Assembly: GCA_024663395.1 (NCBI GenBank)
Contig: JANFAH010000029.1
Coordinates: 310,001-374,000, forward strand
Length of the DNA stretch: 64,000 bases
Origin: Pisolithus tinctorius
Lineage: Eukaryota > Basidiomycota > Agaricomycetes > Boletales > Pisolithaceae
Reading direction: 5' to 3'
Every line of letters starts with the position of its first letter. The first letter of the stretch is position 1. Made by a program: the position numbers and the translations under genes. Of this stretch, positions 33,766-44,606 are shown piece by piece. The notes beneath the pieces were generated by a model that saw nothing but the letters and a program-made list of their open reading frames with translations, was not told where the DNA came from and did no database searches.

Positions 33766-36700
33766 GCCACCTTTCAATTGGCTTGTAACATTTATGCCAC
33801 TGATGCCCATGAACCATGTGGCTCAAGTCCAATCTATGCAACAACCTCTGGGTATGACCAATTTGGTCCTCATTGTGTACAATGGGGACCTCAATGTTAC
33901 AGGTATCCAAAGCAATAATCACCCTTTGGACCTTTGATCCAACCATCATGGTGAAGCTTAACTGGTTCAGCCTGTGTCAGCCTATCTCCCTGCAGAAGCC
34001 CATCAATAAGTTGTTCACTATCACAAAGTGCATGTGAAGGATCAAATGAAAAGTAAATGTGACAAGAGCTGATCACTGAAATTGCCTTTAATAAATCAGA
34101 ATACATCATAGGTGGATTATGCTTACCATCTGCTTTGTCAGACTGAACTTGAAGTTGATGCTCAAATTGGACATAGAAAACATCAATTGCTCAGCCATTG
34201 ATCCTGAAACAATCCTCCTGCCATCAGGGGAGAGGAAACTAAAACAACTGCATTAGTATGCCCCCCAAGATGACAGCCAATCTCCACACCTCTTTCAGCA
34301 TCCCAGACCCTCACAGTCTTGTCCTCTGAGCCTGACACAATCCTCTTGCCATCAGGGGAGAATGCAACTGACCAGACTCCATCTGTATGCCCCTCAAGAT
34401 GGCTGCCAATCTCCACACCTCTTTCAGCATCCAGACCCTCAAAGTCTTGTCCTCTGAGCCTGACACAATCCTCTTGCCATCAGGGGAGAATGCAACTGAC
34501 CAGACTCCATCTGTATGCCCCTCAAGATGGCTGCCAATCTCCACACCTCTTTCAGCATCCCAGACCCTCACAGTCTTGTCCAAGAGCCTGACACAATCCT
34601 CTTGCCATCAGGGGAGAATGCACTGACCAGACTCCATCTGTATGCCCCTCAAGATGGCTGCCAATCTCCACACCTCTTTCAGCATCCCAGACCCTCACAG
34701 TCTTGTCCAAAGAGCCTGACACAATCCTCTTGCCATCAGGGGAGAATGCAACTGACCCGACTCCATCTGTATGCCCTCAAGATGGCTGCCAATCTCCACA
34801 CCTCTTCAAGCATCCCAGACCCTCACAGTCTTGTCCCTTGAGCCTGACACAATCCTCTTGCCATCAGGGGAGAATGCAACTGACCAGACTCCATCTGTAT
34901 GCCCCTTAAGATGGCTGCCAATCTCCACACCTCTTTCAGTATCCCAGACCCTCACAGTGTTGTCCTCTGAGCCTGACACAATCCTCTTGCCATCAGGGGA
35001 GAATGCAACTGACCAGACTCCATCTGTATGCCCTCAAGATGGCTGCCAATCTCCACACCTCTTTCAGCATCCCAGACCCTCACAGTCCTTGTCCAAAGAG
35101 CCTGACACAATCCTCTTGCCATCAGGGGAGAATGCAACTGAAGTGACTCTACCTGTATGCCCCTCAAAGCTAAGCAGTTGAGTGGCTGACCAGTGTTCTG
35201 GAGCTCCTACAACTCCAGGAAGGGAAGAAAATTTTGTCATGAGCATCATTGACAGTGCTGTCTTCCTAGGAATGAATGCCAGTGCAGAGACATATAGATG
35301 TGGTGCACTGTGAGAAAATGCACCACTGGAGCTCTGAATAAACCTGATTCCATCTTCTACCAAACCTAATGAATTCTTGACACCATCTTGGTCCTTCAAT
35401 GCCAAGTCAGCCAACATGAAATGCAGGTAGCTATGACAAACTCACCAAGAGCCATCTTTTTGGTAGAGATGAGTGCAGCAGTAGTATTCCAACTCCACCC
35501 AGCAGGCTCATAGCCTCAAGCCAAAATAGAATTTTTTCACTTCCCACAAGGGCCTTTACCCACTCTGCAACAGCCAAGTCAAATCTAGTCTTCTCCAGAT
35601 GTTGGGACCAGAATTGACAAGCATAAGATAGATGGGGTGGAATGTTCTTGCTGATTCTCTCTGGTAAATCTGCAACCTCTGCATTGCTCAAGTAGGAACT
35701 TTCCAGTCCACAAATGTTGAACCGAAGGTCATCATGAAGGATTTGCAATGTAGCAGCAGCAAGGTTATATGGGCAAGAGGTGTCAATGAAGTAGGCTCCA
35801 CTCCGTGAATGATCAGTTAGGAAGTCATAAAAGGATGCATGGAGGGGTCGAACCGGAGCGGAGGGATCTGTAATGCCCCCAAGTACTGGGGACATGAACT
35901 CGAGGATGACGACAACATCGTAGTGGTCCTGCTCGTTTGGGAAATGTCTGCGCAGATGATTCAAGGCCACCATAGGTAGAGGTTCGAGTGTCATTACAAC
36001 TTGGCACATCACAGAGTGGTATCGTTGAAGAGCTTTCCTCGACTTTGGGATAGCATTCTCCAGGATTGCCAGGTACGTGGTATCCAAGAGTGTTCGTCCC
36101 TCTTCGGACTGGAGAGTGATCACCTCGTCATAGCGTTCCTGTACAGTTGTTCCGGCTCGGTTTGACTTGATGAAATCACAGGCTAGACGAGCCCATTCAA
36201 ATAGGCAGTCCGCCATCTGGGAGATCCTCTCAACTTCAGCGTCCCTGATGTTTGGAAGGTGTCCGAGTTGCTTGGCAACATACAGACGGATATCGCGTTC
36301 TGTCCAACTTGCAGAAACGTCGTCCAAGGAGGTTGCCTTCACATGCGGAGCAGCTCTCAACGCATGTTCGATGTCTGGCAACGGGCGGGATGTTACGAAG
36401 ACACGGAAGTTATGAGGAAGCTCATCCGCCCGTGATGCAAGCACAGACAGGATGTGGCTCCGTGATCCTTCCGCGCCACTCTCGTCCAGGGCGTCGACCA
36501 CCACGACCATACTTCCAATGATAGTACTCGACGCCTTCGACAACGGCTCTAATATCAGCTTCTCCCACTGCAACGTGACGTCAGATGTGGTCTTGAGGGA
36601 ATGGTCCTTCGCAACTACATCGGCCAGAGCTCGCCGGAATGCAGGGTCGCGGTCCGCCAGATCGCGTGCAATGGTGGTAAATATCTTTTCCTCGCGACGC

Positions 36701-38034
36701 TCGGCCTGCCTATCACGGGCGAAGCAAAAGCACGACCCGAACCCTCCGGTATCTTTGAGCCACAGGGAAATGGTATGCGCGATGGCAGACTTCCCCCTGC
36801 CGGCCTGCCCATGCAACCAGAAAATACGCGGAGCACCTTCATTAGTGTTATGGATCCAACTGACGATTTCCGTGAGGATCTCCGTTCTGGTGCCGTCTAG
36901 GCACCTCTTGGTCTTATTGACGCTCGCACCTCCCGCATAAGCCATGCCTTCCAGATTCATCTCTAACAGATCCCCACGTACGAGGTTCAGATCTTCGAGT
37001 ACGCGGTGCACGTTGGTGTGAATATCCCGGACCGCAAGGTCCCGGTACTGTTGCATCAAGTCGTTCAGCAACTTGACGTAACCATCAGTTGTGGTCTGTG
37101 TCTCCGACATTATGTTCTTTCCTAGTCTCGTCCCTGAGAAGAATTTGAGTCAGATCTGCGATAAAAGGTGTAACCAACGTACAGAAATTTTTCGTCTCCG
37201 AGTAACTCTTAATGAATCGAGCCGCTTCGCTAATCACCTGTGCAATCTTCCCCAAAGTTTCCTTCATAGTATCGATGTTCCGAGTGGTATCGTCTTCCAG
37301 AAGGAATGTATAGACTTTGCTGACTGTATCAAGGAGGCCGAACACCTGTCTGTCCAGGTTAACTTGATTGAGAAGCGACTACAGAGGGATGTGTGAGGCG
37401 CAGCTGTGGCCGGGTGTGAACACGTACCTGAGCAGCAGCGGTTAAGATTCCCAGCGCAATCTGGGCATAGGGTGAACCTGCGCCCTTATATCAGAGCTTG
37501 TGAGTAAATGTAGGGCAATGAGCGTACATTGGCGATACTAGTAACGACGGAGTTAAATGTTTTGAGAGGTTGGAGGTATGTGTTGCTGAAGTTTTGGATG
37601 CCGGCGGCCGCAGTATCAGCCTGTGCAACAAGCTCGATGGCTAAATGGCCAGCGCCCGATATGGGCGCCATGCGATCCAGGGCCTGTTGAGCAGCGTCGA
37701 CTTCACTGCCTACCAATGCCGAGGCCGGACTGAGCGTGGTACTAGTGGGGTCAACAGCACCATCGCTGGTGTCGCCGAATGGCCCAACTACAGTACCGAC
37801 ATCATGCGCAGCCGGCATGGGCACTGTTTCCGAGTTGTGGGTTGGCATTTGAGTCTGTCCAGCACGATTGTTACTCAAGGTCATCGCAACAACGGGATGA
37901 GGTAGATCACACACATCCTGAGTTGGGGTCGCCTGGGTTTGTTCTCGTTGCTGCTGAGAACCCCCACTGGCGCCTGTGTCAGCAGTCTGTGCTGCGATGG
38001 AGCCTTGGTTCGACCGACGGAAGATGTGCCTCAA
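33766..38034 (-). CDS. NLR protein: N-terminal helical domain, NACHT, WD40 array (frame-broken 3' half)
   Basis: This is a fungal NOD-like receptor of the kind thought to mediate non-self recognition or cell death. Exons on minus are 38,034-37,528 (helical domain: [28 protein letters not shown]), 37,477-37,428, 37,378-37,183 and 37,133-35,446, with good GT..AG borders. The long exon holds NACHT: P-loop GQAGRGKS, Walker [11 protein letters not shown] and [13 protein letters not shown]. After another intron (from 35,445) come LSALAFIP-like text, eight WD40 repeats and the tail typical of these proteins ([39 protein letters not shown]). Upstream of about 35,800 CpG is frequent. Downstream it is nearly absent and frames shift repeatedly. 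It is probably a real gene with a decayed, or mis-assembled, 3' half. Exons upstream of 38,034 are likely. Confidence 0.8.
34200..35170 (-). repeat. WD40 array, near-identical 129-bp units
   Basis: Each unit encodes a WD40 blade ([19 protein letters not shown], then [17 protein letters not shown]). Starts of the CACACCTC block at 34,285, 34,414, 34,542, 34,669, 34,797, 34,926 and 35,054 give spacings of 129, 128, 127, 128, 129 and 128. The full unit is thus 43 codons and several units have lost one or two bases. Sequence identity between units is very high, as in fungal NLR repeats under concerted evolution. Confidence 0.85.
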
Positions 38035-38107
38035 ACTTGCGAGTGCGGTCGGCGTTCCAGCATTCGGGGCTACACCACCTTGTGGCTGTTTCTTGGTGAA
38101 TCAGTGA

Positions 38108-38660
38108 CTACAATCGCCTGCAGGCAAATGAACTCCCTACAGAAACAGAGTTGGATGGAGAGCCAGACGGCTTTCCGCTTCTAAAAATTCGGCGAACCAT
38201 TGAGAAATCAGTATGAGTTTCGTTCAAACTTTTCTGGATGAGGTCGACGTTGAAAATGAAGTTGCAATAAGCGCGCGGAAATGCTGTAAACACGTTGCAA
38301 ACTACTGTGCCATTTACTGACGCAAGGACCGGCTGCAGGATAGCCAACTCTAGCACCCACGCACTCACACCCCAGTCACGACCCTGTTGGCTCTCGAGTA
38401 GGGATGGTGTAGATTATCGGACTAATAGGGGACTCAACAACAAGTGATGTGGATTTCAGTATTGCAACACCTTCTCCCCCGGATGCTCGGATCCATCCTA
38501 TCAGACCGAGATATTTGGTCACCGTCATCTTTGCAGTGCGCACAATCTTGCTGGGATTCAGTTGTATCGTTCGTCTTCTTTCATTATCCGAGTGTGCTAC
38601 TAACAATATGTAGATATCAGAAAGGCGGGCAAAATCGCTAGTGGGCATGAAGAAGGTCGA
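38108..38660 (-). other. Possible upstream exons of the NLR gene
   Basis: Minus frames 38,648-38,376 (SDIYILLVAHSDNERRRTIQ, KMTVTKYLGLIGWIRASGGE) and 38,368-38,108 (MVRRIFRSGKPSGSPSN) precede the NLR helical exon. The frame upstream of 38,034 stays open ([15 protein letters not shown]) towards an AG acceptor. They may encode a variable N-terminal domain of the NLR, but I do not recognise a family and cannot fix the splicing. Confidence 0.35.
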
Positions 38661-38962
38661 AGCTGTCGTACTACAGTCCGGAACATCCGAGCGTGTTCAG
38701 GACGAAACAGAGTGAGTTGGGATGAACAATACTGAATATGCACTTGTCGACATCGTAGTTGCGTGCCAATTGCCTAATAATTCAATTCTCCTTGTCTCTC
38801 CTTGACCCAGTTCGAGCCTGATTGAAATCAAACCTGCAGTCACAGTACTCATACACAACAGCATTCTGGAACAAGAGCGATCCCTGTAAACACATCTAAA
38901 GTACACGGTTGGGAGTAAGTACGTGAACAGGGGGTATCCAAGAATGACAACAGTAGTTGTTG

Positions 38963-39957
38963 TTACACGCTCATCTTCATCGGTATCACTTCATGTGACT
39001 GGTAACCTTCAACGATAAAGTCACTCTCCGCCTCCTTAGCACTATACTTCAACCGCTCAAGGTCTCGTAAGCACTTCAACTCTTTTTTGAACCGCAGTTT
39101 TGGGAACGGCTTGGGATGACGCTCCAGCTGCTTCTCGAGCGCTGCCACGTGGTTCTTGTACACGTGCGCATCGCCGAGCTGGATGATCAGTTCGTGGGCT
39201 TCGGTATTGGTGACTTGTGCGACTAGGTGTGTGAGCAAAGCATAGGATGCGATGTTGAAGGGTATGCCCAGTCCGAGGTCAGCAGAACGCTGGTACATAA
39301 GACAAGACAAGCGATTTTTTGAGGAGGCGTTGGGGTGATATGGACGTAGAATTGGCACATCATATGGCAAGGAGGCAACGCCATCAGTGGTATAGCTTCC
39401 AAAGAGAGTGTAAGTCTAAGAAGGCTTAATAACCACTGTCCATAATTACCAGCTGGATTCCAAGCGCTGAGAATGATGCGGCGGTCCGTGGGTGTCTCCA
39501 CGATCTTCCTTATGCACTCCTGCAGTTGATCTACCCCTTGTCCCGCATAGTCTGTCTTGCAGTCTACATATTCCGCCCCAAAGTGTCTCCATTGGAATCC
39601 ATAGACCGGACCCAGATCACCCTCCTCTCTATGACCAAGACCACGCTTCTCGAGGAACTCCTTCGAACCATTCCCGTTCCATATCTTGACCCCCTTTGCG
39701 TCGAGAACCTTCGCATCCGTGTCCCCGCGTATGAACCACAGCAGTTCCTCAGCAATACCCTTCATAAATATTTTCTTGGTGGTGAGAAGCGGAAATGTCC
39801 CGTCTCTGAGGGAGAAGCGCAGCGAGGGTGGAGCGAAGATGGACAGTGTACCAGTCCCTGTTCTGTCGTCTCGAGACTCCCCGTTCTCGATGACGCGTCG
39901 AACGAGATTCAGGTATTGGTATTCTTCGTGGTCGCCATCTGCACACGCGGTGGTCAT
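38963..39957 (-). CDS. Thymidylate synthase (one-base frameshift in sequence)
   Basis: This enzyme methylates dUMP to dTMP using methylene-tetrahydrofolate. Exon 1 runs from 39,957 ([17 protein letters not shown]; an in-frame ATG at 40,041 would add 28 residues not typical of the family) to 39,450. It contains [45 protein letters not shown] and [12 protein letters not shown] 54-nt intron (39,449-39,396) follows. Exon 2 starts [11 protein letters not shown] with the active-site Cys, then [20 protein letters not shown] and [11 protein letters not shown], and ends in IPMKMSV with the stop at 38,963. Between PTPPQK and RLSC the frame shifts by one base at a six-T run (39,315-39,320, plus). A seventh base would restore it. 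As the gene is essential and otherwise perfect, a sequencing error is likely. Confidence 0.93.
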
Positions 39958-40037
39958 GGTAGTAATGAAGGGCCAAACGATTGAAAACGCGTCGATACGC
40001 GGTGACAATGGAGTGACACGCTGGCACGTGACCTTAG

Positions 40038-40674
40038 TCACCTCTCCATCAACCTTGGGTCCCCTGTCTTCTGTCTTTCAAGGTGCACTGTTATCTGAAG
40101 CGTCTTGCACTCGTTTACAGAAGGTCGGCCCATTAAATCATCAGCCATTGAACTATCACGAGACCAGGAACAGCTTCGCAGTCTGTCCTCGTATCCTGGG
40201 AAGGTTAACGCTAGTTCAAAGTCAAGGATTATGCTCCACGCCCATACTCACAAAACTGCAGGTATCGTTCACAAGCTTGGGTTTAACTCTCGACGTGGAT
40301 AAGTCGTTGCGTACGTTGCAGGTGCGCATGATAAGCAACTTCACAGGCACTTTACCGTACGATATTATAGGGACGGTAGGCCCTGTGAAGGGGCACATCC
40401 GTGGGTCACGAATCGAAACAAAGCGACCACACACTCCACGACCCGCTCACCTAGGATTATTCCCAATTTGAATGTGAAACGGTGCGGCTGTACGTACAAC
40501 TGTCGGTGGTGAATTTGGTAGCAAAACTAAAGTTGGAGTCCAGAGAAAATTTTCTGGAGGTAAGGACTGGAGCTGAGAGACCTTAGTGTTTGCAAAACAG
40601 CTTGGATCACCAAGCCGCATTGCACGCAGGGGCCTTCGAGCCTGGTCCTTCATTCCCTGATTCGTTACCACCAT
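40038..40674 (-). CDS. Small three-exon protein of unknown function
   Basis: Exon 1 is 40,674-40,451 ([20 protein letters not shown]), exon 2 is 40,382-40,252 ([20 protein letters not shown]) and exon 3 is 40,195-40,038 ([20 protein letters not shown]), ending in LMER-stop. Introns of 68 and 56 nt have strong borders (GTGAGC..CACAG and GTGAGT..CCCAG). A TATAAA lies 48 nt upstream of the ATG. Joining exons 1 and 2 as written shifts the frame by one base, so one boundary or one base is wrong. The stop is only about 80 bp from the thymidylate synthase start. I do not recognise the product. Confidence 0.5.
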
Positions 40675-40718
40675 TTACCTCTTGAGTCCAGTGAACGTTG
40701 CAAGGAAAAGGTTACATC

Positions 40719-40731
40719 CTTTTTATATATC
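40719..40731 (-). promoter_or_regulatory. TATA box of the small three-exon gene
   Basis: GGATATATAAAAAGG on minus, with TATAAA at 40,727-40,722, lies 48 nt before the candidate start codon at 40,674. Confidence 0.5.
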
Positions 40732-40734
40732 CCC

Positions 40735-41830
40735 ACTGTCGAATATAGAATGGAGGCTAATATGCATGCACGAGTACGTTCTCTGACACTCGCCTGTCGA
40801 TAGTCAACACCTTACGCTGACGTTGGGTACGTTAGTCGAGCGGCGTGGACCCACAGTTGAAGACCGCGTATCCTTTGCTGGGCGCGCATTGACTCAGCTA
40901 AAGCAGGTTCGCGTAGAAACGGGTGGTAGACTTGTCACCCGCTCATATGCTCACATGCCAGCATAAATGATACGCACAACGTCGGTGCGCATATATATTA
41001 TCCCCGCCAATATCAGTTCTGACGTTGCCCAGTTTGGAAAATTTATTGTTCAGGTCCTCAGCGAGATGGTCAAAATCCGTCAATTCTAAGGAGCATTCGG
41101 ATCCTCCTTGGCCTCTCAGCTCAGTACACAAGTTCTTGCTCGATTGGAAGTACGACATACATATCAAGGAGCAGTGGTTACTTCCTGGTCTATTTTGAGT
41201 TGGCCCGATTCGCCCCGATCCGATCAGTACAGAGGAAGCATGTCGCCTTGGTCTGGAGAATCTAGTGAAGTTGGTTGCAGTGCGAGAGCAGGCGGCGGGC
41301 CGAGAGGCCGAGGACCGTAAGTGTTTCCAAAGAAACTTTACCCTCACACGCCGCGCTCAAAGATCCCTGCCAGGGCTCGAGGCGGAAGGAACGCTGAATA
41401 AGTTTTGCGCCCCAATCGTGTGCAAGGTCTTCGACTTGTAGTTGCAATCGTGAAGGGGGGGTCTCCGAACGTTGTTAGACATGCATATAGCACGATCTAT
41501 CCCCTGTGATCTAGTAGGCACTACTACTGGACTGTGAGTGGGAAGAATTGACTTTCAATTTTACGGTTCAGCATTCAATACCCCTTCAGCTCTTAACAGA
41601 AGAAGAGGCGGCATCATCAACCGGGAACACACTCTGTTCGCTACCACCCCCAGAGTTGGCGTTACCGTAAATCCTCCCTGGGAAAGCTGTCACGGGTTGC
41701 CACGACACTCAAGCTATTCCAGCCCCAGGTTCGATCCAGTCGAGTGAAATTTCACTGTACTTCACAGGTACGATCCGAGGAGAACATATATTCACCAGCC
41801 AACGAGCGTGTATACCCACACACACGCATC
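40735..41830. other. Intergenic region with an unassigned minus frame
   Basis: A frame at 41,347-40,943 and a neighbour at 41,447-41,262 (QLQVEDLAHDWGAKLIQRSF) may be remnants of a multi-exon gene or repeat. I cannot assign them. CpG content is normal. Confidence 0.3.
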
Positions 41831-41831
41831 A

Positions 41832-43711
41832 TTACACCTTCCCCCTCCAAGCCTTCCACAACCACAACGTCGCGACAAACGCGAGCGCCGCAGCAACCCC
41901 ACTCACCTCAAACGTTGCGCGCCAACACCGTACGCCCATGCACACGCCCCCATCGGCCGGGGTATGTTCCACAGCGACGAACGCATACAGGTAGGAGAAG
42001 ACAGGTGTACCGAGGAAAGGAGCGTAAATGAGGATGCCGTAGTTGCGTCCGAGATTGTGGATACCCCATATGGAAGAGACCAGAGAGGGTCTGTGAAAAG
42101 CGAGGTGGTGTTAAGTAGAAGCCCCTGGAGGGAAGGGAAGTGATGGACGTACAGAATGGTGAAGACGCAGCCATATGCAATGCCTGCTCCGATACTGTAA
42201 GGTATTAGGTTTGTGCGCAAGACTAGTATACCTAGAAGGTAGAAGGTCGATATCTCACCTCAGTGTCCACAAGGCAGCTTGGGAACGGATACCGACGACC
42301 GTCCACAAGCACGTACATACGAGGAGAGACGACGAGAAGGCAAGGAATACGAGACGGCTGACGAGATGCTTCCTGTGTACACCTCGAGAGCTGGGTTGCG
42401 GATGCGATGGGACAGGAGATACGAAGTCTGCAAGAGGTCCCACGACAAAACGAGAAACCGTATTCGCGATGGATATAGTTCTGACTTGCGTAGAGGTAGC
42501 AATATCGCCGGAGGGTATACCATCGAGGGCTGTTGTTGGAAAGTATCGTGAAGGCAAGGAGAGTACGATTGTGCCGATGTTGGAAATGACCATCTCACAC
42601 TACATGAAGAAGGGAAGTGAGGTGGAGAATGATGATGCATGTCGCATGTGTGGACATACCGAACCAAGGATGACAAATACTATGAAGGCGAGTACCCAAA
42701 AGTTGAAATCCTTGAGCATATCGAGGGCAGATTGTGATCGGAGGTCTTCATCCGTAGCAGACGTTACATCGAATGATGCAGCGGCGCTCGTCTTGGATAG
42801 CAACGAAGTGCATTCGTCTGCCAGTTCGGCTGGATCCTCGGTATCGGTATCGAACGGTTTTGAGGTGCATTCTCCCACTGGAGGTTGAACATGCATCGTA
42901 AACACGCCGACTAGGTGGACAGATCCGGAAAGAACTGCGAGAAATCGCAAGAACTGAGTGACGTCGAGGCCGGTATCAGGATGAGAGAAATAACGGGTGG
43001 CGAGGATAGACAGAAGCGTAGGCGATAGTCCAAAAAGAGCGGCACTCGTCCCAGTAGCCAATCCGATATAGTGCGGGAAATTCTTGGAGGCAGTAACCAC
43101 GGCCGATAAGAATCTTTGTCGGTCGTCAGCACTATTTTGTCATGACGGGAAAAGAAACGGTACCCACGAACATACGGTACCTGCGGCGCAGATGAGGAAA
43201 TAGAAGGCAAGTCTGCGGTACGATGAATCACTGGACGTGACGATATCAACTGGTGTCAAGGCTATCTCCCGAGCGAAGAGCCCGAAACCAGTCGAGAACA
43301 GGACAGCAGAGGCGAGGGAACATATCCACGGGCCATAATAGTCGATAGCCTTGCCAGCGAATGCCGCGAACAGGTACTGACCCGCCATTCCGCTGTATGC
43401 ATAAAACTGAGCAAGACGGAAGGAGAGTGACAATGAATGAACATCAATTACGCGAGGGCTACCGTGGTCAGCTGTGGTTGTGTCAGTTTGAGTTGGGTGA
43501 CGAGTGTGGGGGCTATGAGCGGGAAGCAGATTATCCCTCCAGCGCATAGACTGCCCATGATATATTGTATTCCGCGTCATGAGCGTCATCTGAGCACGGC
43601 TGAGTCGTGCATGACTCACGTATTTGCGGCGATGGAGACACAAGTCAACGCCAGCTTGACACGGCGCAAGTAGGGCGAGCCATTGGGACGTTGTTTCGTG
43701 GGGGACGACAT
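41832..43711 (-). CDS. MFS transporter, nodulin-like/Mch1-type
   Basis: This multi-spanning membrane transporter of the major facilitator superfamily resembles fungal Mch1/nodulin-like proteins (substrate unproven). The start at 43,711 reads MSSPTKQRPNGSPYLRRVKL, running into the first membrane helix (ALTCVSIAANT). Further exons give IMGSLCAGGIICFPLIAPTL, YSGMAGQYLFAAFAGKAIDY (the conserved loop 2-3 region with Gly-x-Asp-x-x-Gly-Pro), FPHYIGLATGTSAALFGLSP, a long acidic central loop, and DMLKDFNFWVLAFIVFVILG. Later exons hold FVVGPLADF and IWGIHNLGRNYGILIYAPFL, ending WLWKAWRGKV-stop at 41,832-41,834. Introns are about 50-60 nt with GT..AG ends. The frames join well, so the gene is probably intact. 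Confidence 0.85.
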
Positions 43712-44395
43712 GGAAGTGCTGGATCCCGGGTCTCTTCGAAGACGGTGCTTATGTTCTGCATGCGGGTGACATGCGGAGAGAAGTGGCGCTCAGTCGTGGC
43801 ACATCCGGGGTAATCAATACCCGGTATCGATTGTGGTACTATACAAAAGCGGTTCCCGCCTCCAAGGTTTTACCAATTAATTACTCTCTAAGGTGGTTGG
43901 TTCTATGCATGCAATGGAAGCCTTATCAACAACGGCAGCACCTCCCTCTTGGAGTGTGCCATCCTTGGAGCGTTGGTCCCTTGTAGAAGGTCTAGCCCCG
44001 AGGGTACGGATATTCCCAACGGTATCCAGAAACCCGCTTTGCGGCGGGTGCATTATTTCACATCCTCAAGAACAGCTGAAGGCTTCTTTCACGACTTTAA
44101 TAACCTGGCTGTTGGGCCAAGAGTCAAACCGTGGGTCGACGAGGCGCTTAAGGCTGGTCATTTCGGGACAGCCGTATCAGGTAGTCGGTGAAGTCACATG
44201 TTGCTTATCCAGTCGATCTCGTGCATGCGGTCTGCGATGTGGAATGTTCAAATGCGGTGGGTCTTCAAGCACTTTGACACGAACAGTGGCGTCGAACGCA
44301 AAAGGCTTACATAACCTGCACGTAGGGATTTTGCCAGGAGTCTCCCCTAACTAGCTGTTGTGTAGTCGAAGCCCAACTCGCACTCCTAATCATCA
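43712..44395. other. Intergenic, no gene recognised
   Basis: It separates the MFS gene start (minus) from the F-box gene (plus). Open frames on plus (43,893-44,354) lack family features. Confidence 0.35.
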
Positions 44396-44600
44396 AGCGT
44401 CTTCTGCAAACTTTGTCTCTCTGGTCCCTCCTCTTCACACTGTCGAGGGTAACTTTATTCTTACCGCTAGATTGGATAGTCGAATCCGGTAACCATTCTT
44501 CATGCAATAATTTGATTGTATATTTACTTGTGGATCCTTCCCCTCCAGGGAAGAGCCGAAACACATAACGCTCCACGTGCCATTCCGAAGAAGCTGTTGT
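44396..44600 (+). promoter_or_regulatory. F-box gene upstream region, repeated elsewhere
   Basis: It includes CTTTGTCTCTCTGGTCCCTC, ACTGTCGAGGGTAACTTTAT and, nearer the gene, GGATCCTTCCCCTCCAGGGA. Matching blocks lie upstream of the second F-box gene (about 47,040-47,220), and a detached copy lies at 53,158-53,245. The duplication unit therefore included promoter sequence. Confidence 0.5.
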
Positions 44601-44606
44601 CCTGTG

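Noticed and set aside
34200..35170. CRISPR-like array
   Set aside because: The repeats are contiguous 129-bp units encoding WD40 blades, without unique spacers, in a eukaryotic gene.
36452..36940. Plus-strand frame antisense to the NACHT exon
   Set aside because: Shadow of the NACHT coding strand, with no independent features.
42175..42888. 237-codon plus-strand frame over the MFS gene
   Set aside because: It is the antisense of MFS exons and introns; the minus strand has the domain features and splice sites.
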